Shown here one piece after another: positions 12,592 to 23,300 of a stretch of 64,000 nucleotides of DNA; the first letter of the stretch is position 1; each line of letters opens with the position of its first letter. Made by a program: the position numbers and the translations under genes. The stretch comes from Phytoseiulus persimilis. Its lineage: Eukaryota > Arthropoda > Arachnida > Mesostigmata > Phytoseiidae. The notes under the pieces are model-generated. The model worked only from the letters and a program-made list of their open reading frames with translations. It had not been told where the DNA came from and ran no database searches. The stretch covers positions 43,396,745 through 43,460,744 of the forward strand of contig CM075102.1 of assembly GCA_037576195.1 (NCBI GenBank), given 5' to 3'.

Positions 12592-13863
12592 ATGGCCGAA
12601 GTCGCCTCCGAACCCAACAAACTCGACAGGAGACGTGTGTCCATAATCTTGTTCTTCGTCTTCTCTGCCTGTCTGTTGCAAGGATCGACGTTCTCGCACA
12701 TAACATCGTTTTTCAACAAGTATGCGCTCGCAGAGAAAGATTTGTCTTCGACCCAATACGGAATCATCATGGGCTCGTACGCGTTCGCCGTCATGACCGT
12801 GACTCCGTTGTGCGCGAACTTGGTAAACGCGAGAAGGTTCTCGGATAAAGCGATTCTCTTCAGCGGTCTCACGATTGATTCGGTTTTTTGTGTGATAATG
12901 AGTTCTGTATGCCTCATCGGCAGAGGCGTTTGGTTTTTCCTCGCATCTCTTCTCCTGCGACTCTGCGGCGCCTGCGGCTGCGCGATCGGCTTCTTCATGG
13001 CCTACGTGATAATCGGAGTTGAGATGCCTGAAATCAATCACATTGTGATCCCTCTGCTGGAAACTGCTTACGGAGTGGCTGGAATCATTGGACCGGCCGT
13101 CAGTGGGGTACTCTACGACCTCGGTGGATTCCCCGCGCCGTTCCTCGCCATCGGCGGTCTCCTCCTGGCGCTCGCACTCTCCGGCTACTTCGCGTTTCCC
13201 AAGTGTTTGCCTCGGGTCGATGGAGACGGCGACGAGAAGCAGGTGAGCCTTTGGGCAGCATGGAAGCTCCCGATCATCGTGAACGTGCTTTGTTCGCTGA
13301 ATACCTTCATGTTGGTTTCCTTCAACGAATCTACTCTCGCCTTCCGGCTCAACTATAAGTTCGGCATGACCGCGGGAGAATCCGGGGCCGTTTTCCTGTT
13401 CGTGGGCGGCTGTTACGCGCTCTCGGGCTTGGTGTCAGGCTTCCTGTCGAAGAAGGTTTCAGAACCCAGATACTTCACTGCTGTCGGGCAGCTGGCGCTA
13501 GTTGTTGCGATGATCCTACAAGCGCCGCTTATAAATTTCGAACAAACTACAACGCACGTCTACATAGCCCAAGTTCTGCTCGGTCTCGGTGCGGGTCCGG
13601 CTTACGTTTGTTCATACCTGCAGTCGCTCCGTTACTTGGGCGACGGCAAGGAGTCTAAGGAAGTGTACGCCGCGCTATCCGCGATATTCACCCCGGTCAC
13701 AGCGCTGGGCGGGACCATCGGACCTCTGATAGCAGGTATTCTCTTGGACTTCATTTCATACGAGAAAGTCGTCTTGGTGTTCACGTCCATCTCTACCGTT
13801 TCTCTCGTGACGTTAGTGATCACGATTCTCATGACGCGAAACCCAGAACCGAAGTCTTCTTGA
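12592..13863 (+). CDS. MFS transporter, SLC18B1-like (copy 1)
   Basis: A complete single-exon gene of 423 residues encoding a predicted 12-helix Major Facilitator Superfamily carrier of the SLC18B1 group. Known members include vesicular polyamine/amine exchangers, but the substrate here cannot be read from sequence. Visible family features are the helix 1 end SHITSFFNKYA (35-45), the helix 2 start STQYGIIMGSY (53-63), NHIVIPLLETAYG (149-161), then GPAVSGVLYDLGGFP (167-181). A charged linker at 204-218 separates the two six-helix halves. The second half has SFNESTLA (243-250), GAGPAYVCSYLQSLRYLG (333-350) and GGTIGPLIAGILLDF (373-387). The classical loop 2-3 motif (GxxxDRxGR) is replaced by a weak form. 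The ATG at 12592 follows CTCGCG and has G at +4, a fair Kozak context. No intron interrupts it. The next AATAAA (14417) is 554 bases past the stop and would put the MITE in the 3' UTR. Copies 2 and 3 match at roughly half of positions. Confidence 0.92.
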   Translation: MAEVASEPNKLDRRRVSIILFFVFSACLLQGSTFSHITSFFNKYALAEKDLSSTQYGIIMGSYAFAVMTVTPLCANLVNARRFSDKAILFSGLTIDSVFCVIMSSVCLIGRGVWFFLASLLLRLCGACGCAIGFFMAYVIIGVEMPEINHIVIPLLETAYGVAGIIGPAVSGVLYDLGGFPAPFLAIGGLLLALALSGYFAFPKCLPRVDGDGDEKQVSLWAAWKLPIIVNVLCSLNTFMLVSFNESTLAFRLNYKFGMTAGESGAVFLFVGGCYALSGLVSGFLSKKVSEPRYFTAVGQLALVVAMILQAPLINFEQTTTHVYIAQVLLGLGAGPAYVCSYLQSLRYLGDGKESKEVYAALSAIFTPVTALGGTIGPLIAGILLDFISYEKVVLVFTSISTVSLVTLVITILMTRNPEPKSS

Positions 13864-13956
13864 TCATCTGTCTCAGTGATTGCCTAATTTATCTGTCATC
13901 TCAGCCGAACGGAACGAATCGCTTGTTGTCAGAAATGAGTGAACAACATTTTGGAC

Positions 13957-14079
13957 CAGGGGTGGGCAACATGGTGCGGCCCCCGGGCCACAGAATCTGA
14001 CCCGCGGGCAACGTTTTGGCCCGCAGGCACCCAGGCGGGCACAGTGGTCCACGCAGGGGCCGCACTGTGCCCACCCCTG
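13957..14079. mobile_element. hAT-type MITE, 123 bp
   Basis: A small non-autonomous element with terminal inverted repeats. The left end reads CAGGGGTGGGCAACATGG and the reverse complement of the right end reads CAGGGGTGGGCACAGTG. Both continue into TGCGGCCCC, so about 24 positions pair with a three-base gap. The CAGGGGTGGGC terminus is typical of hAT-derived MITEs in animals. The flanking octamers (TTTTGGAC and CACTAGAC) share only four of eight positions, so the target site duplication has decayed or the boundary is off by a base. It lies 93 bases past the copy 1 transporter stop. Confidence 0.68.
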
Positions 14080-15277
14080 CACTAGACTGTTGTTGGATGA
14101 GGGAACCAGGGACGCGAATCGCTGAAAACGCAGGGCGCGAAGAATCACCGCTCTATCCTCGCAAATGCTCAGAGAGACGATTTCGCAAAGCAGATAATCT
14201 TACGCAGAATGTTTTAATGGAGACCTTCTTGCCAGCTCTGCGTTCTCATCTCTCCTCGAAAGTATTGCTTTCAAACGAGCCCGATCTGGTGCGTCTAGAG
14301 AGTCAAATGTTAACGCGGAAAATCAGGCGGATGCTCTTCTTTTCGTTGACAAACATCAAAATCATTCGGTCCACAGCGACAGCTGATCAGGACGGAACCA
14401 TAGGAAAAGGATGAATAATAAATTATATTCTCCTATCAAGACCCCGTTTCTCATCGCGAAGCTATCATGCCTGCCGCGATCAAGAACGATCATGTCATTC
14501 AAAAGAACCGAAGTGAGGGAACTTCCGACGGTTAGAGCAGTGTTTTTAAACCTATGGTTGAAAAAGTGGGGCCCACAGGATCACTGCGTTCGACATTCAT
14601 CGAGCTCATCGAAAACCCTTTCCCATGACGCGATCATCACAGATACGCGGAAAACATCCTACAGCGATCCGATCGGATATTTGAGAGGCCAGTTGTTCTC
14701 GAGCTCGCCAGACTCATCGACCCCCCGGCTGACGGCCGTCGACCCCGGGATCACCTCCATGGTCGCCGAAAGTGTTATAAGATCGACCCCGCGATCACCT
14801 GCGCAGCCCTCAAAAATTATAGTCAGATCGGCCGCGGAATCATCTCGGCCGTAGACCCTCAGGGATCGATATCGACCACGTTGAGAAGAACTGCTCCTGG
14901 AGCTTAAGCGTTGCTAGGGTGATGTTTCAGAGACGTCTCTGACATGAATCAGAGCGGTGTTCCTGCTCGGGGTTCATATATAACTATGTATATGTAGCAG
15001 CTCAAGAAGGAGAATGCTAGTCTTCACATATTTTCAGGGATCAGGTCATGAATTGCCGTGTTTCCGGGTATTGAGTTGAGCCAAACTGGATAGGTTCATT
15101 CCCGCGTCGGCGGTTCGCGAAAACCTGCCTGATATTGAATCACCCTCGTTATCGTTTCAAGGACTTGTACCTGAATGATTTGCTGACTCACGCTTCCCTT
15201 TCTCCCACTCGACGGACGCGTCTTTGAAAGATGGATCCAGAGGAGCCCTATTCTTGACAGACGTCGCTGAGAAAACC
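14080..15277. other. Spacer between transporter copies 1 and 2
   Basis: No protein family is recognised. The spacer contains an AATAAA at 14417, a CAGTGTTTTTAAACC phrase at about 14538 that resembles another hAT terminus but has no visible partner, and a degenerate 44-base repeat. The end of the spacer presumably carries the promoter of copy 2. A possible splice acceptor (TATTCTTGACAG, AG at 15259-15260) would allow a 5' UTR intron there. Confidence 0.45.
14737..14869. repeat. Degenerate tandem repeat, about 44-base unit, 3 copies
   Basis: Copies begin near 14737, 14781 and 14826, each opening with a GATCGACCCCGCGATCACCT-like phrase that diverges most in the third copy. A further partial match (ATCGACCCCC) lies near 14716. 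It looks like a decayed minisatellite with no coding potential. Confidence 0.5.
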
Positions 15278-16654
15278 ATGCCGTCTGGAAACGGGTTGCC
15301 TCCGCCGGGCAGGATCGCCTTAGTGTTTGGCTTCCTTTGTGCAGGATGCCTTATCCAGGGAGCAACCTACTCACATGTGACCTCATTCTTCAACATCTAT
15401 GCTCTGGAGCAGAAAGATTTGTCATCCACACAATACGGGTTCATCATGGGCTCGTACTGCCTGGTTTTCGTGTTCGTAACTCCCTTGGCTGCAAAGGTTG
15501 TGACTTCGAAGCGTTTCAAAGACAAGAATGTCATGTTCCTCGCCTGGACGGTGGATGCTGTGTTCTGTATTGTTACATCGATGACGGGTCTGCTGAGAGG
15601 AGGAGCACCTTTTTTCATAGGTACTCTTACCCTGAGAGTCCTGGGCGCATCAGGCTGCGCTGTTGGCTTCCTCATGCTGTACATCGTCTTAGCCTCGGAG
15701 ATGAATCATCTTAATCACATTGTGATACCTGTCTTGGAAACCGTCTACGGGCTTTCCGTTGTGATCGGGCCGGCCTTTAGCGGAGTGCTCTACGACTACG
15801 GGGGCTACCCGCTCCCGTTCTTGGCGATCGGAGGAGCTCTACTGGTCTTGATGCTAGCAGCCCTGGTGGTTTTCCCCGATCCGAAACCGACGCAGGAGGA
15901 AGAGGAGTCTGACAACACAACGAGCCTGGTGGAAGTATTGGAAATTCCGGTAGTTGTCAATGTTCTGTGTGCGTTGAACGCCTTCATTGTCGTATCTTTC
16001 AACGAATCAACTCTGGCTCGGCAGCTGAATCGGATGTTCGGTATGAGCGCATCGCAGTCTGGCCTCATGTTCCTTGCCGCGGGTGGCATGTATGCTTTCT
16101 CCGGCCTATTCTGCGGCTTCATCTCAAAGAAGGTCTCTGATCCGCGCTATCTCGTTTTGTTCAGTAGCATGATAGCGGTCATCGGTTTGATCCTACAAGG
16201 ACCGATAGTCCCGATAGCACAAACGCAGAGTACCATTATTGTGGCTCAAATGCTCCTGGGCTTGGGTCTTGGGTCGACGTACGTTTGTTCGTATTTACAT
16301 TCGCTGAAATACCTGGGAAGCGATAGCAAAGAAACCTACGCGGCTCTTTCATCCATTTTCACGCCGGCAACTTCATTGGGTTGCACGATCGGACCATTGT
16401 TGGCGGGAGTTCTTGTGGACTATTTCTCTTACCGGGTCGGAGTAATCATAAATGCCGCGCAGCTCGTTGTCATGATGTTCCTACTCGCCGCGACAGTTTG
16501 CTCGACGAGCTCACGCCGCCGGTTTGAATGCTCGAACTCTCCAAAAAATTATCACACAGCTGATTGTGACATCAAAGTGGCCAAGCTTTTGATTCCAAAT
16601 CCCTCGATTACAGAACAAGGGAGAGAACCGGAGAAGATTATCGCGCATGAATGA
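15278..16654 (+). CDS. MFS transporter, SLC18B1-like (copy 2)
   Basis: A complete single-exon gene of 458 residues, of the same family and topology as copy 1. I chose the ATG at 15278 because it is the first ATG in frame and the product then starts just before helix 1, as in the neighbours. The signature segments are present: ATYSHVTSFFNIYAL, SSTQYGFIMGSY, NHIVIPVLETVYGLSVVIGP, SGVLYDYGGYPLPF, SFNESTLA, LGLGSTYVCSYLHSLKYLG and CTIGPLLAGVLVDYFSY. The central linker is acidic (a run of Glu plus Asp and Ser). It differs from copy 1 in a C-terminal tail of about 50 residues after helix 12, rich in Ser, Arg, Lys and Glu and probably cytosolic. Membrane transport of an amine-like solute is the family expectation; the actual substrate is unknown. 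No AATAAA occurs until about 17508, so the 3' end is not defined. Confidence 0.92.
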   Translation: MPSGNGLPPPGRIALVFGFLCAGCLIQGATYSHVTSFFNIYALEQKDLSSTQYGFIMGSYCLVFVFVTPLAAKVVTSKRFKDKNVMFLAWTVDAVFCIVTSMTGLLRGGAPFFIGTLTLRVLGASGCAVGFLMLYIVLASEMNHLNHIVIPVLETVYGLSVVIGPAFSGVLYDYGGYPLPFLAIGGALLVLMLAALVVFPDPKPTQEEEESDNTTSLVEVLEIPVVVNVLCALNAFIVVSFNESTLARQLNRMFGMSASQSGLMFLAAGGMYAFSGLFCGFISKKVSDPRYLVLFSSMIAVIGLILQGPIVPIAQTQSTIIVAQMLLGLGLGSTYVCSYLHSLKYLGSDSKETYAALSSIFTPATSLGCTIGPLLAGVLVDYFSYRVGVIINAAQLVVMMFLLAATVCSTSSRRRFECSNSPKNYHTADCDIKVAKLLIPNPSITEQGREPEKIIAHE

Positions 16655-17832
16655 ATCGAGAATGATGAGCGATGGTGCTCAGATTAGATGTCGGAACTTT
16701 CGTCAAGCATGGTCACGGGTGAGAGCTGTAAATGCTGGGATTGACTGCTCCACACCACCGTGAGATAATTTTCCTCAATTATTCTGGATTCCGGTTCTAT
16801 CAGCAGGACAGGTGAAACTAAGAAACTCGGCTTGGTAGGTGATGTGAGGTCACGCAACTCTCCACTCGAGGAGGAAGTTATTCTTGTTTAGCGACGAGAA
16901 AACATCAATGGGAAAATGTGATACTTGAATTCATCCGACCTGGTCCGATACTTGATGCGAAAAATACCGAAAGCTGGATTCTAACGATCCCCAAGATTCT
17001 TCGAATGATGAGAGCAACGAAAACGTGATTGGTGCCAAAATCCAAAGTAGAAACAATGTAAAGGTCCATCGGATGTTGCAGAGGAATGCTGTAGTAATGG
17101 GAGCCGCATTTCCGCTGATGTTCGTGGAACTTTCTACGAAGGTGAAGAGTCGCAACGCTTCCTGTGAAACGATTCAAGCCGCCGAGGCCAAGCGCATTTC
17201 GCTCGAATACTGTGATCCAGCTCGGTGTGTCACTGACGGTGAGTGGTTCAAAACTCAGAAGATGGAGGTTTTGGAGCGGCTGCCTTAGTCATCCGATCTC
17301 AATGACAGCGGGAACTCGTCGGAAACTCTCACGAAAAAAGCGGACGTAGGATGGAGGCTGGTTGAAGACGAAATGAAGTTCCGAGAGGGGATAATGTCGG
17401 CATGATCATGTATTCGAGGTAGCGAAACTGAACATCTCACTCACTCAACACCTAATATATTGTGGCTTGGTGGAGAGTACAGCAGGCCGTAGGGTTCACC
17501 AGCTGTTAATAAAAAATTCATCTCCCGCATTTCCATTCTCTTCGGCTCACGGTTGAATGAGAACCGACCGTGCTTGACGTTCCTTCATTTCTAGCTCTTA
17601 CTAAGAGAAGTCTATGACATTAATCACGAATAATCATGGATCTTTGTTATGAAAAACATGGGCGATCGTGGATACACTCAACGAACTTCGCCCTATCAGA
17701 CGCTCCTTCACGACCAGAAAAATCTCACTCAGCAGTAGCTCCTGCTAGACGGCGGAGCACGACCATTTCACACGGCTGACCCGTAATCCCAAATGCCGTG
17801 CGCAGTCGAGCTCTGCTCGTGAGTCTGCTTGG
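16655..17832. other. Spacer after transporter copy 2
   Basis: No gene is recognised. On the - strand at 16931-17155 there is a frame with a hydrophobic stretch (about 20 residues including TLFLLWILAPITFSLL). On the + strand at 17025-17235 a frame runs into a GTGAGTGG donor-like site. Neither matches a family I know, and both are short enough to be chance. An AATAAA lies near 17508. Confidence 0.4.
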
Positions 17833-18415
17833 TAGGGGCGGAACTAGGGGGTCGGCTGGAAAAGTGACGGGGCGCGAAGTTAGGGGGCGCAAAGCTGAGT
17901 GGCGTGCGACTCAATCCGATAAAACGAGCCCGATTCGTCTCCTGAACTACTGAACGCCCTAGAGATCCGAGGAATGCTAAATCGGAGTTCAAGTTTCGTC
18001 GATACCCGAGCCTCCATTGGACATTAATTTCGTCTCGGCAACAAAATCTCGCCGTAGAGAAGTCAGAAAGAGTTCGGGAGTCCTGACAATACTCTCAACT
18101 GCAGCAGGGATTCAATTGAAAGCAAAATAGCGACTCAGAGAGCTGAGGGGGCGCAGAATCGGAGTTCAAGTCCAATTCATCAAAGAGGCTTCATGATGAG
18201 ACAGATGACTGCTGAGTGTTGGTCCGTACCAGAGAGCATTCGCGAGTGGCGATCGCGGTGAAACTCATCAGGCTTATCGTCCAAACAATGATGAGAGCGT
18301 GTTCCGGACCTTTGTGTAGCCACGCAAACTCTTTCTACCATCGCCGTTACAATAGCCGTTTGTGAGAGGTCCTTCAGCGAGTCGGAGCGGATATTTCCCA
18401 TTACATCGATTCTAT
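17833..18415 (+). mobile_element. Internally deleted, degenerate hAT transposon (second copy)
   Basis: A decayed hAT element related to the one at 681-1229. Its left end, TAGGGGCGGAACTAGGGGG at 17833, resembles hAT terminal repeats of the CAGTGGCG-TATTTAG type. The body contains LRGRR-GVQVQFIKEA near 18142-18190 and then, after a frameshift, VTIAVCERSFSESERI around 18345-18395. That segment keeps the C-E-R-S-F-S core of the hAT dimerisation domain better than the first copy does. At under 600 bases it cannot hold a full transposase of about 600 residues, and it has stops, so it is a dead fragment. Its right terminus was not found. Confidence 0.6.
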
Positions 18416-19399
18416 GCACCGGTGATTATATGAAACATGCCTGCTAATACAGAGTTCACATCCATGGTATAGAAAATTGAGCTCGTTCCACCTTCAGTCA
18501 AGAAAGCGATTCTTTCGCACAGGTCCGCTCCCTCGATCTTGAAATGCTCGTTGGAGTAATTCTCCGAAGATAGTTCATTTGACTGGTATCGCCCATGGAC
18601 TGCGCCCAAGTTTGTTCCTCCAACATTAGGTATGAATATTTCTCTTAACGCAAGTCACTCTCTCCGAGATTTTCGCCACCCGTTCGGACGATTTCGGGTG
18701 CCTATTTCATTGTTTCTTAGTGCCTTTTTCCGAGATTTTCGATGCCCTTTTGCCTGCCTCTTTCCAAGTTTTCGACTGCCTTGAACCCCTATCTCTAGTG
18801 ATACATGGAGTGAAAATGACCTCGTTCCCAAGTCGAAGAACCTCTTCCCGCTCGCCACGGATTTCAGCGCAGGAATGCGCTTTTCTTCGGACGTGGTTAT
18901 AAGGGTAAATGGGAATGGAACGAAGAAATCGCAGCCGGAGGCCTTTAAGATTGCCGAAGCGAGGTAAATTGGAATTCGAGTTGAACTTAATGTAGTAAAC
19001 CTCGGTGTGCTATCAGAAGCGAAAGATAATGGAGTGATAGTGGACGATTGAGCCTTAGGGAGGAACACTTAAAACGTCGCGACAGCCAGCCATTTCCGAT
19101 GACGAAGAAATGATAAAAGAGGATCGAGTCACCCTGGACAGAAAAAAAACGCGGATGACTATGCGTTCAATGTTTCGTTGGAGAAACACAACATCCTCAA
19201 GAGTTCCAACATATTCTTGATAACTGAAAAGGAGTGAGCTGAAGTCTTTGTTAACCTATTTACAAGGAATTCCATTGTGTAAGTTCGACAATATTGAAGT
19301 CGATTGAGCGAAGCTCGAAAACAATCATGATGACAGTGCCTAAGAAGAGATCAAGGAAGTTCATGTGGAGAATGATTGTGAAATTCTACTCCCAAAACA
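18416..19399. other. Spacer before the Helitron fragment
   Basis: No protein family is recognised. The last 250 bases may be further decayed Helitron sequence, since the following segment starts abruptly within a conserved Rep region. The AT content is somewhat higher than in the transporter genes. Confidence 0.4.
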
Positions 19400-20330
19400 A
19401 CGGTCGCTCTCTTGGAGTGAGGAGAAATACTTGAACATAGCTCCCGGACAAAAATCGACTGCATCGAGTACAATCTAGGATGAGCATGCCGAGGACTTTC
19501 GTTCTCTGCCATTTATTATGGGGTTGCTCGCCAGTTTCGTCAAGGAGTGAAAGTAACCCCATTCCATATCATGACAAATGAAATTCGACGGAGCGACAGA
19601 CGAGGATCAACCCCGGAAAATATTCCCCACATGGCTGCCAAAAGCAAACGATTAATAGTTTCAAACGCATCACGTGCGAGTTACCGATGTAGTGGGGAAC
19701 TGAACAAAATCACACGTGTAATTATCGAAAACAAGGGGTTCGTAGATTACTGTGTACAAAATAATTGTGCATCCTTGGAATCGATCCCCAACTCATTGTC
19801 AGTTGAATATTGGATGTCCAGAAAGAAACATATTTTTGCCATGATACGGCAATTGGGTAACCAATTTTTCTCTACGATGAGCGCAAACGAAGCACGACGG
19901 CGCCATCTTCCTAATATTCTGAACAAGATAAGGACTAAAGAGAATGAATACACAGAAAACCCACTGCGAGACTTCTCTGAGGCTCATAGATCGAATCTCG
20001 TCAATGATGACTCCGTAACTTGTTGTATTTACTCCTGCAAAACGATACACACAATTATAGGGCTCCTCCAATCGAAAACTAGGAGCCCATTCGGAACATA
20101 CGCGGTGATGGACCACTTTCTACGTGCGGAGTTTCAACCTAGGGGAGCCCACATGTTCGTATCCTTCTTTTGTTGATGTGATCCCAAGGAGCCCCTCTCA
20201 AAGCAAGGAATGCCGAAAACTGTGGATCTGAGAGACCATCTATGTTCCGTGGACATTCTTCATGATCTGTAAAACCAGTATTATGCCTTTTTCAAGTCAA
20301 ATATATCATCAAGGAAGTTTCGATCGGATC
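19400..20330 (+). mobile_element. Helitron Rep/helicase fragment, frameshifted
   Basis: This is a remnant of the N-terminal (Helitron_like_N, Rep) part of a rolling-circle Helitron transposase. Segments read in order across frames: YLNIAPGQ near 19430; DEHAED near 19480; then, after a frameshift, IYYGVARQFRQGVKVTPF and EIRRSDRRGSTPENI at 19520-19625; VEYWMSRKKHIFAMIRQLGN near 19804-19862; and SPFGTYAVMDHFLRAEFQPR near 20082-20142. At the HUH site the frame breaks. In the +1 frame the sequence resumes as SPHVRILLL, so the family motif P-H-x-H has Arg for the second His. A later piece, MPKTVDLRDHLCSVDIL (20210-20260), matches the region after the HUH motif. The central frame is open for 209 codons, so the decay is not very old. 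No helicase domain or CTRR end was found. Confidence 0.75.
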
Positions 20331-23300
20331 ATCCGATGGAAATATTAAGCCCCAGAGGATCGAATGAATTTTTAACGAATGACAAATGACTCCTGGATGA
20401 TGACAAATTTCTGAACATGTATACCTCACATGAAGGAAGGATACACAGTCATCGGAAGAAGTACGACTGTTATGTGGATCTCGAAAAACTCTTGAGAAGT
20501 ATCATGATTTATGGAAAGACGATGAGGATAGAACACACCGAGAACCTTGTAATGAAGGGTACATTCATTAGGAAAACATTCTGGATTCACAACCGTTCCG
20601 TTCAGTCACATAATGCTCAACGAAATGCGTACGTGGTAGCAGCGTCCAGTTGCTGCAGTTGCGATACGAGGAACTACTGTCAATAGCTAATTCAGTATAC
20701 CCACGATGACCAGACACAGCGGGTTGTCTTGGGAAGCCCGTCAAGCATACCGCAACGCAACGCAGGAGCAGAAGGTCGGAAAAACGTTGATTGGGCGTGA
20801 ACCGTCGTCCTGTGGGGAGATCAATTTGTTGCTCTTTGCCCAGCCGAAAGGTCCCAATACTCATATGACGAATTGAGCCACGAATTCCATTGTGCTGCTC
20901 GGCGCTCTGATGCTCGACCCATTCTGGAGGCTCACTCTGGATGGAGTCAAATATTGCTTACGATGGCCAGAGACGCCGAATACGGAACCTGTGAGTCTGA
21001 CCCTGGTCCCAGTCGATCTCCATTGCAGGAGACGATGGAGAATGCTGATGTTGTCTCGTGACTTGAAACAGTTATCATGTCGGCAAGACCCCCGTTCCAT
21101 TTCCTGAGCAGTTGAAAAAAGCTGAACCCATGCAAACATCACGGTTCTCCTCGAGGGGAGTCTGACCCCCAGAAAGAGTCAGACCGGTCGCGCTCTGTGA
21201 TTGAAAGAAGGTATATCATCCTGACCTTTAAGTAAGAATGAGATCTTCCGTGGGAGTTTCGGTTGAGTTTGTTGTTGAGTATGGCCCCATCCACGTCTCC
21301 GGCATTGATAGAAGGACCATTAGTTCCATCGACGATGTCCTTGACAGAGCATTTCCGGCGGAATAGAGAGGCGGTCTAGACACTCGTTGTTCCGGCTGCT
21401 GCCAACACATTAAGCTGAAATTCATGCCAAATGGCACCGCGACGCTAGGCATGCACATTGAACGTAAGTTTTGAAAGCGGTCCATCAAGGCGATGGATTC
21501 ACGTAGGTTTCAATCAAGTCGTGAGCTCCGATGTACGATTGCTTGGCGTCTTGCGGAAGTCACCTCCCGCGACAAAAATTATTCTCCCGAGAGGTCCAAG
21601 ACTCGGATCCAACACAACAATTAGAGCGGAGTGGAGACACATGGGTGTGATGGAGCTCACATGAAGTTTGTCTTGTGGGAAATATAGCTCTGTTCTTCGT
21701 TCGCTGATCCAGGTGAATATACTGCCCTATATACCATACATATCGACTGTTTGGGCAAATGAGTCTGAATATAGCTCAAAGGAGGCTTCCGCCACCATTG
21801 ACATGCGCGGTGTTGATGTGGCCGTGTCATCGTGGATGTTAAACGCCGATCTTGAATATCCAAACGAAGGCTGACCGTTTTGCGGAGCCCATGCACTCTG
21901 ACTCGAGTTCCTTCCCGGCAGCCATCTTATACAGTATGGTGTAGAAATGAGTGCTATGATGCCCTCGGTAGCCCGCCTATGCAGCTGATTTGGGGATTCT
22001 CCCACTATCACCGCGGAGCGTCCGTTACGTTTCAGCGACGCAAATCGCGAGTAGGTACAGTACAGTCCTGTGTCGACGCACCGGAAATCCGTTTTCGGCC
22101 ATCGAGGGCTGACAATCTCTGAGCTGATCGATTGCGAAGAACGTGGACCCCTGATGAGCCGCATACCCTCGTCTCCATTAGATTGTTCCCCTTCCCCTTC
22201 CCCTTTTTATAGCAGTTGGAGTGGAGAACAGTTATAAATCTAACCGCAGAATAATCCGGCCGCAAATGTTGCACGGGTGTAGCGCGATCAGGATCAATGC
22301 ATTCATCCATTCTACATTATCATGTGACTATTCTGGCATTGGAGAGATAGCGGGTCAGCGGTCAGCTGAGTGGATTTTCCGGAGGGGGCGCACCCTGAAC
22401 TTGGCTCAGGAATATTGCCATTCTCTTTCGTTTATTTGTGGCACTCCGTGGGATGAGCCATGATTTTTCCCTTCCCTGACCGGGATCTATATTTCAAGGT
22501 GTTCACATGATGTTGACCTTTCGATTGTCGAGCCCTTGGCTCGTTTTCAGATGCTAGTTCCTGACGCGTCCGAGAACATGCGGAGTGTTTTCTTAGATTT
22601 CTGCAAACGGTCCCAAACGCGAGTCTGTGCAGCTCATGTCGATGGATCTCCGAGCAGTATTTCTTTGACTCCGCTCGCTGATTCATGTTCAATGAAACAT
22701 GTTGGAGCTTCATCCCACCTCGCTGACGTCGAAGTTCTTTCTGATCTACATCTGCATATTTTAAACATTGCGAATACATCATTCAAGTTTCTCCGGAGAT
22801 ATCTCGGTAATATCCGCGGGTTGATCATCCTCAGCGACGTACTCTCGCTTTTTAGATGAAATATTTGCTGTCCAAACTGATCATACGAGTGTGCCGCTCC
22901 CTCCTCCCTGGCTTCAGATGTCCCGTGCGGAATTATTTTTCCGGCCATCGATCACGATCAAACCGAAGTCAATTGAAACAGAGCAACGCTCGGCGTGGAC
23001 GGGCTTGAACCCTGTGAGCATCGGCCTTGAGATCCTGCTTTGCTTTCGCCTGGAAAGGAGTTTGTCGGGCCTCCTATGAAATTCTCATAAAGATTCTGAG
23101 TCGACCCATCGACGATCTTTTTTCGGTTTTGTTCTTTCGTTATGCTCGACCTGTGTGATTATACCCGAAACGCCAGGTGTCAATAATGTTCAGTCGTTAC
23201 GTGCATTTTGCCATTTTCCGTGCAAATTAACAACGAGGGAATCCCGGGAGTTGCCAAGTGAGCCGATGAACACAACTACGGTGGGCTCTCTCGTTCGCAG

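Noticed and set aside
12417..13041. Long - strand frames over the start of transporter copy 1
   Set aside because: Antisense shadows of a strongly conserved coding region; no family similarity of their own.
14538..14600. CAGTGTTTTTAAACC phrase resembling an hAT terminus
   Set aside because: No partner inverted terminus or target duplication found nearby, so not called as an element.
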